This document shows positions 47,180-61,236 of a stretch of 64,000 bases of DNA, in pieces. Position numbers and translations under genes: made by a program. Below the pieces are notes generated by a model, which made no database searches, had not been told where the DNA came from, and was given only the letters and a program-made list of their open reading frames with translations. How positions within the stretch are numbered: the stretch's first letter is position 1; the number at the start of each line of letters is the position of its first letter. Source of the DNA: Anthopleura xanthogrammica (lineage: Eukaryota > Cnidaria > Anthozoa > Actiniaria > Actiniidae); the NCBI GenBank assembly GCA_964019055.1, contig OZ025206.1, positions 21,727,078 to 21,791,077 of the forward strand. Direction: 5' to 3'.

Positions 47180-49287
47180 ATGAAGATCTATCTGATCGCA
47201 GCCTTGTTCCTTGGTGCTCTTGTGGTGGCTCATTCCTTGGAGGAAGACGAAAAGGTTGAGCTCCCTGAGGTACCTGAACAACCTGAACAATCTGACGAGG
47301 GTGAGTTTAGATGGGATTTATCTTAATGTTGTGTTATTAGACTATAAACCTGAATATATATTTAGCGCTTCCGTAATGACACTCACTACAGAGTACCTTG
47401 GTCTTGTGTGAACGCCCATCAAGACCCGCAAACGTCCATCATTATATTATTGCCCTCGAATGTGAAATTCGGCTTTTTTTCTTTTCATTATTCTTGAATG
47501 GCTAAAGCTGCCCTACAAAAGTTACATTTTAAATTATATTGTTTCAATTTTTTCTTTCAGAAGTTAGCGATCCTGCCGAGGCCGAAGACACCGAAGGTAA
47601 ACTTTATCAGAATGTGTGTTTTGTGCAACTTTCATTGATTTGTGCATAAGAATGTGTCTCCTTCTTGACACTGGATTGGCTTCCACGAACAATTAGAAAA
47701 ATGATCAAACGACCTTTTTCAGAGCAGCAACACACTAAACATTAGACCACAGATTAAAGTCTTCTAGACCTTTAGATAATTTTATTAGTAAGTGGTAAAT
47801 GGATTGAAACAATCAAGCGTGGAAGATTTATGTATGACTATAAACTGACTGTAAACTATTGAGTTTAAAAAAAATTCAGCGCTTGTACGAGTATACTCTT
47901 CAGTTTCAAGTACCTTGGCCCTGCATGAAAAAAACAAAAAAAAAAAACAACAATTGACTTTGACTTAAAGCTTTACTGACTTTATCTTATTTTTCTGTAA
48001 TGCTATTGCTTTAATTTTCTTCTTCCTAGACTTGAGCGATCCCGAAGGAGGTACCGAAGGAGACACAGAAGGTACTTTAATTGAATCAAGATATACATTG
48101 ATATCAGTCATAACTATATCTGATATATTGAGAAACGTTCTATTTTCCACTAATCAATCTGGTAGTTGTAATCGGCTACGCGGTCGTCCAATCCCTAGTA
48201 TGAATACGGACCAAATTAGGCGTCACTTAGTTCTATTACCATTATAAATAACGGTTGCTGTTATCATTGATTTGACCTTATTCTTTTTGAAGAATCTGAA
48301 GACGAAGAAGCTGCAGATGAAGAGGAGGATCCAGAGAAGAGACGTCGAAGGAATGTCTTGAGCTTGAGGAGTTGTGTTCTGCTCAAACGACGAGGACATT
48401 GTAGACGTTATTTGTTCATCAGGAGGCTTTGCGCTGCAACCTGCTATGGTACGTTATGTTATTATATATATTTTCTACATGATAAAGTGAAAAATATATA
48501 TACATATTTTTAACTCATAGTTTTTATTTCGTCCTTAAGTTGCGCCTCCAGTCTGCAGAAACCATTTGTCTGGAGTCAGTTGCCTGAGAATAAGGCATTA
48601 CAGAAAATGTAACTCAGCTGTTGGACGTCTTTATTGCCGAAAAACATGCCGCCATTGTGGTGTCTCGAATGGTAAGTTATTATTTTTAGATACTATCACA
48701 CGCTTGTTACTGCTATTAACAGATAAAGGGGATGGCGTGCTAAAAGGGAATAGAAATCAAGGGAAGGAAAAAGAGGGCCAATTTTGATATGGAAAGAAGT
48801 TTTAGCGGGTGTTAAGAAATGTTTTGTTAGTTTTTCATTGGTGACATTGAAAACCAGGATTACTTTGGTCTTTTCTTTGTTCTGGGGATCATGTAGGTTT
48901 TAATTATCAACTGTCTCAGATCCCTGCAGGAGGTACGCTGTTTTGAACCAACTGAACCGAAGACAATCCAGAAACAGGGGAAATGTACTGTTGTGTGATC
49001 AGAGAGGCTTTGTCACCCGCTGGTATCGATTCACGGGTCTTGCTGGAAACAGAATGCCAACCCGTGCTCCACCTAAGAATCGCTGTGGTACTCATGCTCC
49101 TGGTTGGATGGTGGGCAGTTATCCTCGACTTAGAAACCAGGTTGTCCGTCGCAAAGTTTGTTATCACTGGGGAAGAAACACGTGCACTTGGAGCAACTAC
49201 ATCAAAGTCAAGAACTGCGGTCGATACTTTGTGTTCTACCTTTCCCGTACTCCACAATGTCAACTTCGCTACTGTGGAAACGCATAA
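47180..49287 (+). CDS. Secreted acidic-pro / ShKT-ShKT / D8C precursor (unit 5)
   Basis: Exons 47180-47300, 47561-47596, 48030-48071, 48293-48448, 48540-48671, 48920-49287. By my reading the encoded 284-residue protein equals those of units 1 and 3. The last (3'UTR) intron is 20 bp longer than in units 1, 3, 4 and 6, and the 3'UTR exon starts at 49755. Confidence 0.9.
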
Positions 49288-50280
49288 TCAAACAGTAAGT
49301 GCCACACTGATACTTCTATATTGCAATTCATTTAGTGATGAATCTAGAAAAGGAGGAGGGGGAGTGGGGGTTTTACAGCACTTTGTTTTTAAGACTCTTG
49401 TTAAAACTTGCAAGTCACGGTCTGAAAATGTGAAAAACACTACGAGGCTACGAAGGCAATAGATCACTGAACACAATCATGCAATTCTCTGTAATTTTGA
49501 TTCGAAATAGCTTCACTTGAATTCTATTTATAGAATGAAACTTTCCAAAAATACATATTTCTGCTTGCTCTTTCTGTTGGTGGTGCTTATTTTTTAAGAT
49601 TAGGTTTTTATCTCGAAACCATATAATTTCCTATAGGAAATGTTTCCCATAATTTTAAGGGAGCTCAGCTACCCAGGTTTTTGGTACCCATCTTTATTGA
49701 AATAAGTATCTGTATATACTATTCATAACTATAATGAATGATTTCTCTTCGCAGAAACACGTGCTCATCAATTGGAACGTCCCTGAAATTCGACAATGGA
49801 ACGACTTGTGGATACTCACAAGAATCAGATAAACGGATTACAAATGAAAAACGTTTACCCCAAATCCCTACGAAAATAAGCTCTTTTTAAGAGCATTTAA
49901 GATGCTTCCCAGTCATACTTGAGCTCTAGCTTAAGTTAGAATTAATTAAACATTTTTATTCATAGTAGTGTGTGATTTGAATGAGTTGACTTTGCGTATG
50001 CCTCTTCAGCATTTTGCGGTCAAAAAATCCGAGGATCATTAAATCTTGCCCTAGTATTTTATTACTTCCTTTAATTGGCAAAACTACAATGACTGGGGAG
50101 GATGGTCAACTAGAAAGGTGCATGAAATTTGTTTTGGTATATCACGGGTTAGGCACTGGGAAATTATTTTCCGAGGGCGGGGAGAAGGCTCAAAAATTAG
50201 ATCCATTGGTTGGCAGGATGCAAAGATCAGTCATGTGGGACTTGAGCTAAACATGAACCACACGAAACAAGAATCAAACA

Positions 50281-50420
50281 CAGGGACCGCGGAGCAGGGG
50301 GGGGGGGGGGGCTGGAGGGCTATAGCCCCCCAATAATGGGATCATGCCCCCAAACTCCTTAGGTCTTTCAGTATTTGGTGGTCGTTAGCCCCCCAATCAA
50401 ATTACGCTCCGCGGTCCATG
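50281..50420 (+). mobile_element. Poly-G TIR element, unit 6
   Basis: Complete copy, 15 G (50297-50311), the shortest complete run. AAACA at 50276-50280 and 50421-50425. Confidence 0.78.
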
Positions 50421-50985
50421 AAACAGCCAGTGTGGCGAACTCGTGGATACTAGAAAAGAATTGACGAATGAACTATTGTTCTCTGCATTAGATTTGGCTT
50501 ACTTGCAAAATTTCGAGATATGAACAAATGCTTGAAAATAAGTTTTCATAAGAAGCTAACTCATTTCCCTGAGCTTGAAGGACAATGAAACTTTAATTCT
50601 ATTTAGTTTATTTTTGGGGGGGGAGGGGTGGGGATGGTCTCAAGAGTAAAAAAATGTGAAGGTATAATGCAGTTATCAATGTAAGTCCTATGGGGGAGGG
50701 GGAGGAGTAGTCAGGCAAGGGGTGGGGATTTGAACAAAATTCTGGAAAGAAATTCAAGTGCCTCAGGAAGGGAATAAGCTATTGTTGATCAAATAAAACG
50801 AAAAAATAGAAGGCTAATGGAGGAATTATTGACTTCATAGTACACTCGACAAAATTACTCGATTCTGATTGGTCTAGAGGAGTACAATTAGTATAGGAAA
50901 TCGCACGACCTCGAGTACAATTTGGAAATTAATAGGTACGAGTAATTTTTTGAAAGTTCTTGTAATTGCACGAGCCTTTAGGCGA

Positions 50986-51462
50986 GAACAATTACAACAG
51001 TTTTAAGACTTTAGTAAAGACATTTTTATTCAGAATTGCTTATGAACATTGAGTAATTATATATGTATTTACGTGTAAGCCGGTTCGCGGTTTGGGAATC
51101 GTTGTCGGTGCGCGTGCGATTTTATCCCGAATTTCTCACCTTCTTTTGTTTAAACCTCTTTTGTTTAATTAGGCAGAGGAGAGTGGGGAGATTCGGGGTT
51201 CGGTCGCGTGCGGACTGATAGCGATTCTTGAACCGTGAATCGGCTTATACATTTCATTATACATTTCATTATCAATTTTTAAATTAATTTTAATTCACAT
51301 ATTTATATATAGCTGTATTATTCCATTTTAAATATTTTTATAAAAATCTTAAAGTTATCATATTTATTGTAATTTATTTATTTGTAAATTATTGTTAGGC
51401 GCATTTGATCATATTCACATGATAAATGCGCGATATAGATAATAAATATTATTATTATTATT
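50986..51462 (+). mobile_element. LINE 3' end (unit 6)
   Basis: Single-copy form; the base before the ATT array is T, as in units 1 and 7. Confidence 0.72.
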
Positions 51463-54400
51463 ACTATCGTGTCTAAGTCATTTTTATGCCATGAGTATAT
51501 GAGTACATTACAGTTCATTTGTAACGTCATGCTTAATATATGCGATCTTGCAATAAAATAATGCTGAACGTCTACAAGAAAAAAATAATTAAACAAATAA
51601 GCAACAACAACAGTAGAAGAAAAGAAAGAAGAAAAAACATAAACCCAAAACAAGAAAAAAAAAATCTAGGCACGATTGGGTTTGAACTCACGTCCGCCGA
51701 AAGAGATTCAAAAAATTAATTCCACGATGCCATGCCCCAGTGACATTCGAGGATGCAGAAACTCCTTCTGCTCTTGGGTCGGTGTACGGATTATGCAGCA
51801 TAATGATCTAGCCGAGGCATCAGGGGAGAGACTAGCCGGCCCCCAGGCCATATCTACAGCTAATCCCTTGCACTATTTGCTACGTACATTGATTTTAAGT
51901 GGGAAAAAATCTAGTCTATCTTGCGCATTGTTTTTATGGCTATTGTTGTGCTAATTCCTTAAACTCGTGGCCTAGTGGAAAAATCTTGGGCTTCGAACAA
52001 GACTATAAGTCAAGCCCGATTGGGCTGGGTTAGTACCCGTATGGGTAACCTGAAATTCATACTTAGTAATTCTTATATGCTTTATTCTCATTTGGTAAAT
52101 ATCTCGACTACAGACTCATTTGTGCAGGAGGTTTATCCTGGTTTAATGGCAAAGTGTGCCCTAAAGTCAACTGTCAAAGAACATTCAATATTTAAGAGGG
52201 CGTCTCTCTAAGAGCGGACCACTGCCTCTCGGTTCCAGGAATAGATTTCTCTTATATTTTTACCATCAAAAGTACTATCTATCCTCACTACAGAACTGGA
52301 CCTAGAATCGTTTTAAATTGAATATTCGAGTCGCTATTCGAATTGTTGTCGCCTCCAACAGTCCCTTAAAATATCTAAATGGGCTGCCTGTGTAGTACCA
52401 GTCCTTTGGCATTCGTATTTGCGCATGTGCAAAAGATCGAGACCTAAACGAGCTGAGATCGAGCTGAGATCTTTGCATTCCACATGAGAAAAGCGACGAG
52501 TTACTCGTATGAATATGTTGCCATATGCTGCCATATTATAATAGAGTTGGTCTTGCTTCGTGACACTTCTCAGAATACGAAAATAGAATCCGTAAGCGAT
52601 TTGTAAGCGTTTCAATATCGATCTAGTAAAAAGAAAGCGTTTAGATATCGATCTGCTAACGGCTCACTTAGTGAGCGAGCGAGCGAGTGACACATTTGCC
52701 TATTCAGACCCCTCACAATAACTCGTTTCTACGCTTCGCGTATCCACGAGTTAAAAACAGGATATATTTTGCACTAAGATTATGAATATCGAGCCCGCGC
52801 TGACAAAGACTTTACTATAAGGGACATACAGAGGACGGTCCAGGGTTATCCCATGATACATTGCGTTTCGTTGTATCAGTTTTATCCATTCTTTCGAGAC
52901 GTCATCACTATTGACTTCAGGACCACAGCCTAGTTATAAATATGGACTGTTTAGACTGTTGACACACTTTTCCGCGTTGTTTTCCGTAGCCTGAGTTCCC
53001 GTAGCCCTTAGTTTCCCGGGGGGATGATGTTTCTTTCAGTGCACAGAGTCATGTCACACGAGGCAGAACTAATGACTTTGTTCATGAATAATGAAAATAA
53101 TCTTTAAAGGGTCCTTGAAGCCCAGGACTGACGTCATGAGGCACTTGAGACAGGATATAGTCATGAAATGAAATCATAACAACTCTAAACTCAGTTGTAC
53201 CTTGGAAAAGTAGTTTGTACTAAATAAGGACACCGTACTTGTCACTGTTTTCAAATTTTTCTCGATTTGACTCGGTTATTTTCATTAACTTGGTATTTAA
53301 AAAGCCTGAATTCACTAATTGATATTAAAGGTATTGCGCATTCATCCGATAAACGGGTAGCTACTCACGTAGTTTAAAGTGGGACGACGATGAAATGAAC
53401 GTAGTTAATATTTTTGCATTTTTGACATCCTAATATCATTCACACTAATATTCTAAAGCTATTTTGTCGTACGATAAAGGGATCGTCCTCAAGACAAGTG
53501 ACCTTCTACCGCACATCATTTGACAACTTCCTACAGGATCAGAATTTCCGCTATGTCGATCAAAAATACATTAGCATGCGGTGTCTCAGATTTTTGATAT
53601 CTTTTTTAAATCGCACGCGATGACGCGTTAAATCCGAATGTTTGAATTTTCGGTGGTTATGATTGCAAAATAGACAACATCTTTTGAATGAAAAAACATT
53701 TCAAAAATTTGATACAATTTCTTTTTTAATTGCCTTGTGATTTATCATGATCTAAAGTTTCAGTTCGATCTGATGTAATCCGAATGAGCTACAAGGTTTT
53801 AAGAAAGTTATTTTGGTCACTCAAAAACTGCGGAGAAACCCAATAACTTTTTTTGTGTCGCAAAACAGAAAATTCCAAATTGAGCTTTGCAAACTACGTT
53901 TATTTAGCTTTCAGAAAATGTATACTTTTATATAATAATATTGAAAGGGCAGCGCAAAATTTGGCTCGGGCGTAAAGTAATCTCGAAGTCTGTGCGGTCA
54001 TCGGGTGAACGGGTTGCATGTCCTCAGGCTGAAGTCCAAATAGGGGTTTTGAAAAGAATCCAAAAACAAAATTTGAATTTTTGCCACAAAAAAAAAAAAA
54101 AAAAAAAAAAAACAACTTTAGGAAATTATCTTATATACAACTAATTGCAAGAACTTTGTTATATAGAAATATAAAAAAAAAATAAAAAAAAATAAAAAAA
54201 TAACAAATAGGAATTAATTAGAAATTTTTTTCTTTACTTTGACTCTCAAGCCCTCTAGACTGATGAGAGTAGCTGTTTTATTACACATTTAGGGTCGATA
54301 TCCGTGAGATAAGGCCGTGAATAAAAACCATATCAGTGAAGTGATACGATATCACTTCACAACAAACTGTCCAATAACATCTCGCGATATGTAATAATAT

Positions 54401-57400
54401 GTAATCGACCCTAAATCGACCATAAATCGCGACTTGCTTGTTCGCGATATGATACGGAAAAATCGTGAATAAAAACAATATCAAGCTCTTAACATGTGAT
54501 AATCTCTATTTAATATGTATATACCAACAAGATTATCTTAAAAATATCAGTCCATACCTACAAGGTATGTCTGTTTTGCAAAAATAAATATTTCGTATTT
54601 TTTATCTTTTATTTTTTTATGCATGACAACGTTCTTTTAGACAACATAAAAGAAAACCTGCCACATTATTTCATATCCGCATCAATGAATTATCATGTGA
54701 TTTATGATTTTATAATTAAATTAATAATTTGGGGCACGATATATGTATTCCACTTTCTAACCCTCTAGATAATCATACCTTTAATCCCTATCCACTTTTT
54801 ATAACATATTTTCATATAGTTTTTCTTTTATTTGTAGAAACTTAAAAATGTTGAGGCTTTGTTTAATTGATCATAAATTAAACCTTGTTTTTTTTTTAGG
54901 GGAGCGAATTCAAATTTCAACTGGGATGAGAAGTGATGACATTAATGAAATCGAATGCATTTCACTAGTGAAAATAGATTTTGATTGCTATGATTTCACT
55001 GTAGTTTTTGTAGACTTAGAATTTGCAAGGAAGTGCATCACTGAGCATACAGCTTTACATTAGATCAAGTCTCGCTAGAGAGCGGTTTACAGCTCAACCA
55101 ACCGAGTTCCGGTAACATTGAAAGCTGCTGTAAATATTTCTTTCCTTCTTCACAGATCGTTCTAAAAACCAAGTTCAAAAGTCCAAGTTACCACTTTTAA
55201 AATAGCTTCTGTAGTTCATGATAGAATGCATAATGAAAACTTGTCGCTTCATCGGCAACATCCAACTGGTCATCTGATTGATCACTTTGTACGAAATTAT
55301 TTATTTGGAATGTATTCTATTTTCTAGTCCTCTTGATCGTGATACCTTGAATCCATACTTTATTGCTCTAATTTGCAACTTTTCTTCTCGCTTTTCTTAC
55401 TTGCAGAAACTTTAAAGATTTCGAACTATTGTTCTGCTGGTCAGTACCTGCTGTGCATTCATTCGATGAAAAGCGAAAACAAATTCACCACTTCCACAAA
55501 CGAAAGAGGAACTTTTGAAAGAAACAGGAACCCTTCTTTTGTCTAAAAAAAAAAAAAAAAAAAAACACTGAGAAAAACGAAAGAAAGAGAGAAAGATTCA
55601 GTTGATATTTTTTGGTCTTTTTCATTTGAATTCATCAATCAATTTGAGCTGGTTGAGCATTATAATAATAATGATAACGTCTTTATTTAACAATGACATT
55701 GATGACATTGATGAAAAATCGCCATTAATATTACTAGTGGCAATATGCAATAGATACTTAAACGTCAAATAAACTATCTGTTTTTTTTTCTTCTCAATAT
55801 AATTTGTTCGGGGACACAGCTTATTGATAAATTAAATGTAGACTGTTTAGACAATTGCCAATTTTTTCTAAATTGTTTTCCGATAATTAAACATCAGTGT
55901 TCAGAGTCATGTCACATGAGGTTAGCTGAACTAATGATTGTGCTTATAGACCATGAAAATAATGTTTAAAGGATCATTGAAGCCCCCGACTGACGCCATG
56001 AGGTATTTTGGAGGCGATATATTGCTGTGTAAGGAAACTGTGCTTGTAAATGTTTAGAAACCCTGAACTCGCCAGGAAACTTGGATTTTGTCGAATTAAT
56101 TATTTACCGAGTTATTATTTTTTAAATTGCAAAACTAAGAATGTAGCACAAAACACTTCCGTTCGAGCAGAGGTTTTGAAAAAGCTGGCATGTTAGACAG
56201 TTTGTTTCAATGAAAAACATAATCATTAAAAGCAAATGAAAAATCCAAGGAAAAGATTGTCTATGATATGTCTCTTAGGCCTTTTTATATCACCAGGCCA
56301 ATGAACCTGGGTTTTAAAAGTTGTGCATTGAATCGTGTGACTATATAGGTGTTTGTGTGATGACGTCCGATTTTACTACCACTAGCAACCAGAATGCTTC
56401 AAGAACTTTCTTTCATATTCAGTTTTTTCTGTTCCCTTTTTTACAAAAGAAAGACAGTTAGCAAAACTTCAACCAACGGAAAACGTTTCTAAGGGTTTCT
56501 AGCTGGTGTACGCTGCTAACGCGTCGTCTTTCATTGTGGTTCCAAAGATTCGGGTTACTGACAATACATATTCCTCTTTCCTCTGACATATTTTTTGCTT
56601 CGATAGCTTCAAACTTGTAATTATGTTGATGACATATGAGATAAGAAAGGCTGCTTCCATAACAGTTATTTATTTGTTTGAAAATCCGACAAAATTTGGT
56701 GGAGTTACAGGAAGTCAAAGTGGTCCAGATATCTATATATATTTTGCCGGTTTTGCCCAAATTCAAAATGGCCGCCGAAAACAGTGAATTGATCAATCAT
56801 ATATATTATACATATTAAATCAATTTCATGAGAAATGTTAATGGTAATAACATTAATCATTAAGGAGTTATTGATATTTGAAACTTGAAAAAAAACATGC
56901 ATGACAAGGGGGCCAGGAGTGATTTTTCCATAAAATTTACATCGCAATTTAAAATTCACATTCATCTCAAATTTGGCGAGATTGCCGTTAATCTAGTAAT
57001 GATTTCATTACAACATTTGTCTAAAATACAAATTTAGCATGAATTGACATGGTGTATGGATTCCTTTGTAGGCAAAAATAGATTGCCTTTACTGTACAGT
57101 TTTTTACCGCAAACGTTTAAACATCCCCCCTCCCCTCAAGTTTGACAGCAAAAGTAGTTTCATCTTTTTCATTTCAAGCAATTTTATCTTCAACTTTAAA
57201 CTTTTTCCTTTTTTTTTTTTCTCGTCCGTGAGGCAATTTCAGGAATCCACGTCCAATATATTAGGTTGTGAATCTCTTTGTTTTCCGAAGTCTTTAATTC
57301 AAGTGTTTTTCATTTCGGATCAAGCAACTGTGACTAGACTTTAATAAAGGTTTTAAACTAATTAAATATGTGAAGTCATGAAGAAAGAAGGATCCACCTC

Positions 57401-57438
57401 CTCAGCGACATGTCATGTTAGTGTTCCTGTTTGGATGG

Positions 57439-57446
57439 TATAAAAA
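57439..57446 (+). promoter_or_regulatory. TATA box of unit-6 gene
   Basis: Same box and spacing before the ATG at 57522. Confidence 0.75.
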
Positions 57447-57521
57447 GGGGTGACTTTAAGCAGCTTCATCATTGGGTTCTGACTCCTGCTGAAGACGAAA
57501 CCAAAACCTAGTGCTGAAACC

Positions 57522-59617
57522 ATGAAGATCTATCTGATCGCAGCCTTGTTCCTTGGTGCTCTTGTGGTGGCTCATTCCTTGGAGGAAGACGAAAAGGTTG
57601 AGCTCCCTGAGGTACCTGAACAACCTGAACAATCTGACGAGGGTGAGTTTAGATGGGATTTATCTTAATGTTGTGTTATTAGACTATAAACCTGAATATA
57701 TATTTAGCGCTTCCGTAATGACACTCACTACAGAGTACCTTGGTCTTGTGTGAACGCCCATCAAGACCCGCAAACGTCCATCATTATATTATTGCCCTCG
57801 AATGTGAAATTCGGCTTTTTTTCTTTTCATTATTCTTGAATGGCTAAAGCTGCCCTACAAAAGTTACATTTTAAATTATATTGTTTCAATTTTTTCTTTC
57901 AGAAGTTAGCGATCCTGCCGAGGCCGAAGACACCGAAGGTAAACTTTATCAGAATGTGTGTTTTGTGCAACTTTCATTGATTTGTGCATAAGAATGTGTC
58001 TCCTTCTTGACACTGGATTGGCTTCCACGAACAATTAGAAAAATGATCAAACGACCTTTTTCAGAGCAGCAACACACTAAACATTAGACCACAGATTAAA
58101 GTCTTCTAGACCTTTAGATAATTTTATTAGTAAGTGGTAAATGGATTGAAACAATCAAGCGTGGAAGATTTATGTATGACTTAAACTATTGAGTTTAAAA
58201 AAAAATTCAGCGCTTGTACGAGTATACTCTTCAGTTTCAAGTACCTTGGCCCTGCATGAAAAAAACAAAAAAAAAAACAACAATTGACTTTGACTTAAAG
58301 CTTTACTGACTTTATCTTATTTTTCTGTAATGCTATTGCTTTAATTTTCTTCTTCCTAGACGTTAGCGATCCCGAAGGAGGTACCGAAGGAGACACAGAA
58401 GGTACTTTAATTGAATCAAGATATACATTGATATCAGTCATAACTATATCTGATATATTGAGAAACGTTCTATTTTCCACTAATCAATCTGGTAGTTGTA
58501 ATCGGCTACGCGGTCGTCCAATCCCTAGTATGAATACGGACCAAATTAGGCGTCACTTAGTTCTATTACCATTATAAATAACGGTTGCTGTTATCATTGA
58601 TTTGACCTTATTCTTTTTGAAGAATCTGAAGACGAAGAAGCTGCAGATGAAGAGGAGGATCCAGAGAAGAGACGTCGAAGGAATGTCTTGAGCTTGAGGA
58701 GTTGTGTTCTGCTCAAACGACGAGGACATTGTAGACGTTATTTGTTCATCAGGAGGCTTTGCGCTGCAACCTGCTATGGTACGTTATGTTATTATATATA
58801 TTTTCTACATGATAAAGTGAAAAATATATATACATATTTTTAACTCATAGTTTTTATTTCGTCCTTAAGTTGCGCCTCCAGTCTGCAGAAACCATTTGTC
58901 TGGAATCAGTTGCCTGAGAATAAGGCATTACAGAAAATGTAACTCAGCTGTTGGACGTCTTTATTGCCGAAGAACATGCCGCCATTGTGGTGTCTCGAAT
59001 GGTAAGTTATTATTTTTAGATACTATCACACGCTTGTTACTGCTATTAACAGATAAAGGGGATGGCGTGCTAAAAGGGAATAGAAATCAAGGGAAGGAAA
59101 AAGAGGGCCAATTTTGATATGGAAAGAAGTTTTAGCGGGTGTTAAGAAATGTTTTGTTAGTTTTTCATTGGTGACATTGAAAACCAGGATTACTTTGGTC
59201 TTTTCTTTGTTCTGGGGATCATGTAGGTTTTAATTATCAACTGTCTCAGATCCCTGCAGGAGGTACGCTGTTTTGAACCAACTGAACCGAAGACAATCCA
59301 GAAACAGGGGAAATGTACTGTTGTGTGATCAGAGAGGCTTTGTCACCCGCTGGTATCGATTCACGGGTCTTGCTGGAAACAGAATGCCAACCCGTGCTCC
59401 ACCTAAGAATCGCTGTGGTACTCATGCTCCTGGTTGGATGGTGGGCAGTTATCCTCGACTTAGAAACCAGGTTGTCCGTCGCAAAGTTTGTTATCACTGG
59501 GGAAGAAACACGTGCACTTGGAGCAACTACATCAAAGTCAAGAACTGCGGTCGATACTTTGTGTTCTACCTTTCCCGTACTCCACAATGTCAACTTCGCT
59601 ACTGTGGAAACGCATAA
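57522..59617 (+). CDS. ShKT-ShKT-D8C precursor, ShKT variant (unit 6)
   Basis: Exons 57522-57642, 57903-57938, 58360-58401, 58623-58778, 58870-59001, 59250-59617. Three residues differ from unit 1: L54V in the acidic region (shared with unit 4), and V131I and K153R in the six-cysteine ShKT domain. Residue 153 lies between the fourth and fifth Cys of that domain, in the C-R-K-T-C motif, which here reads C-R-R-T-C. The donor after exon 3 has the normal G. The 3'UTR exon would start at 60065. Confidence 0.9.
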
Positions 59618-60585
59618 TCAAACAGTAAGTGCCACACTGATACTTCTATATTGCAATTCATTTAGTGATGAATCTAGAAAAGGAGGAGGGGGAGTGGGGG
59701 TTTTACAGCACTTTGTTTTTAAGACTCTTGTTAAAATTTGCAAGTCACGGTCTGGAAATGTGAAAAACACTACGAGGCTACGAAGGCAATAGATCACTGA
59801 ACACAATCATGCAATTCTCTGTAATTTTGATTCGAAATAGCTTCACTTGAATTCTATTTATAGAATGAAACTTTCCAAAAATACATATTTCTGCTTTCTG
59901 TTGGTGGTGCTTATTTTTTAAGATTAGGTTTTTATCTCGAAACCATATAATTTCCTATAGGAAATGTTTCCCATAATTCTACCCAGGTTTTTGGTACCCA
60001 TCTTTATTGAAATAAGTATCTGTATATACTATTCATAACTATAATGAATGATTTCTCTTCGCAGAAACACGTGCTCATCAATTGGAACGTCCCTGAAATT
60101 CGACAATGGAACGACTTGTGGATACTCACAAGAATCAGATAAACGGATTACAAATGAAAAACGTTTACCCCAAATCCCTACGAAAATAAGCTCTTTTTAA
60201 GAGCATTTAAGATGCTTCCCAGTCATACTTGAGCTCTAGCTTAAGTTAGAATTAATTAAACATTTTTATTCATAGTAGTGTGTGATTTGAATGGGTTGAC
60301 TTTGGGCATGCCTCTTCAGCATTTCGCGGTCAAAAAATCCGAGGATCATTAAATCTTGCCCTAGTATTTTATTACTTCCTTTAATTGGCAAAACTACAAT
60401 GACTGGGGAGGATGGACAACTAGAAAGGTACATGAAATTTGTTTTGGTATATCACGGGTTAGGCATTGGGAAATTATTTTCCGAGGGCGGGGAGAAGGCT
60501 CAAAAATTAGATCCATTGGTTGGCAGGATGCAAAAATCAGACATGTGGGACTTGAGCTAAACATGAACCACACGAAACAAGAATC

Positions 60586-60590
60586 AAACA
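60586..60590. other. Empty target site of the poly-G element
   Basis: At the unit 6/7 border the sequence reads ...gaatcAAACAgccagtg..., with a single AAACA where the other borders have AAACA-element-AAACA. This is what an unoccupied site should look like, and it fixes the target duplication at 5 bp. Confidence 0.75.
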
Positions 60591-61091
60591 GCCAGTGTGG
60601 CGAACTCGTAGATACTAGAAAAGAATTGACGAATGAACTATTGTTCTCTGCATTAGATTTGGCTTACTTGCAAAATTTCGAGAAATGAACAAATGCTTGA
60701 AAATAAGTTTTCATAAGAAGCTAACTCATTTCCCTGAGCTTGAAGGACAATGAAACTTTAATTCTATTTAGTTTATTTTTTTGGGGGGGGAGGGGTGGGG
60801 ATGGTCTCAAGGGTAAAAAAATGTGAAGGTATAATGCAGTTATCAATGTAAGTCCTATGGGGGAGGGGGAGGAGTAGTCAGACAAGGGGGGTGTGCCTCA
60901 GGAAGGGAATAAGCTATTGTTGATCAAATAACACGAAAAATTAGAAGGCTAAAGGAGGAATTATTGACTAAATTGCAGAATTTCTAATCAAATTACCCAC
61001 CCATAGGCACTTGTTTACGATCAAATCTCACCCCTCATTACATGGGACGTATATTGATAGGTGCATAATATTTGAAAATATAAGAGAATAG
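60591..61091. other. Start of unit 7 and unit-7-specific sequence
   Basis: To about 60976 this aligns with the common unit start, with extra substitutions and a short deletion near 60890. From 60977 the sequence is found nowhere else in the window. No gene seen. Confidence 0.6.
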
Positions 61092-61236
61092 TAGAGTGCA
61101 AACAATATATCCGTGAAATACAAATTACTAAATAGTACAAAATAGTGCTAATTAAACAATAGAAAACAATAGAATTTGCTTGAAATAGTACTATTTAGTA
61201 TAACTAATGTTTCACGGATATACTGTTTGTACTCTA
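61092..61236. mobile_element. Foldback MITE in unit 7
   Basis: A near-palindromic 145-bp element. The left arm (from 61092, tagagtgcaaac...) and right arm (to 61236, ...gtttgtactcta) match as inverted copies over about 46 bp with a few mismatches and share the core atatccgtgaaa. It has no open frame. Family not recognised. Confidence 0.65.

Larger units (their letters stand above)
39937..50280 (+). repeat. Array unit 5 (10.3 kb)
   Basis: Full-length unit with an intact gene at 47180-49287. In the last intron it has two short extra blocks (about 49565 and 49655, 20 bp net) otherwise found only in unit 2, and it shares a substitution near 41389 with unit 2. The gene-free part is as in unit 1. 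Confidence 0.95.
50281..60590 (+). repeat. Array unit 6 (10.3 kb, last full unit in window)
   Basis: Full-length unit with an intact gene at 57522-59617. The last 300 bases (about 60300-60590) carry a cluster of substitutions not seen at the ends of units 1-5. They run into unit 7 without the poly-G element, so homogenisation appears to fade at this edge. Confidence 0.94.
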
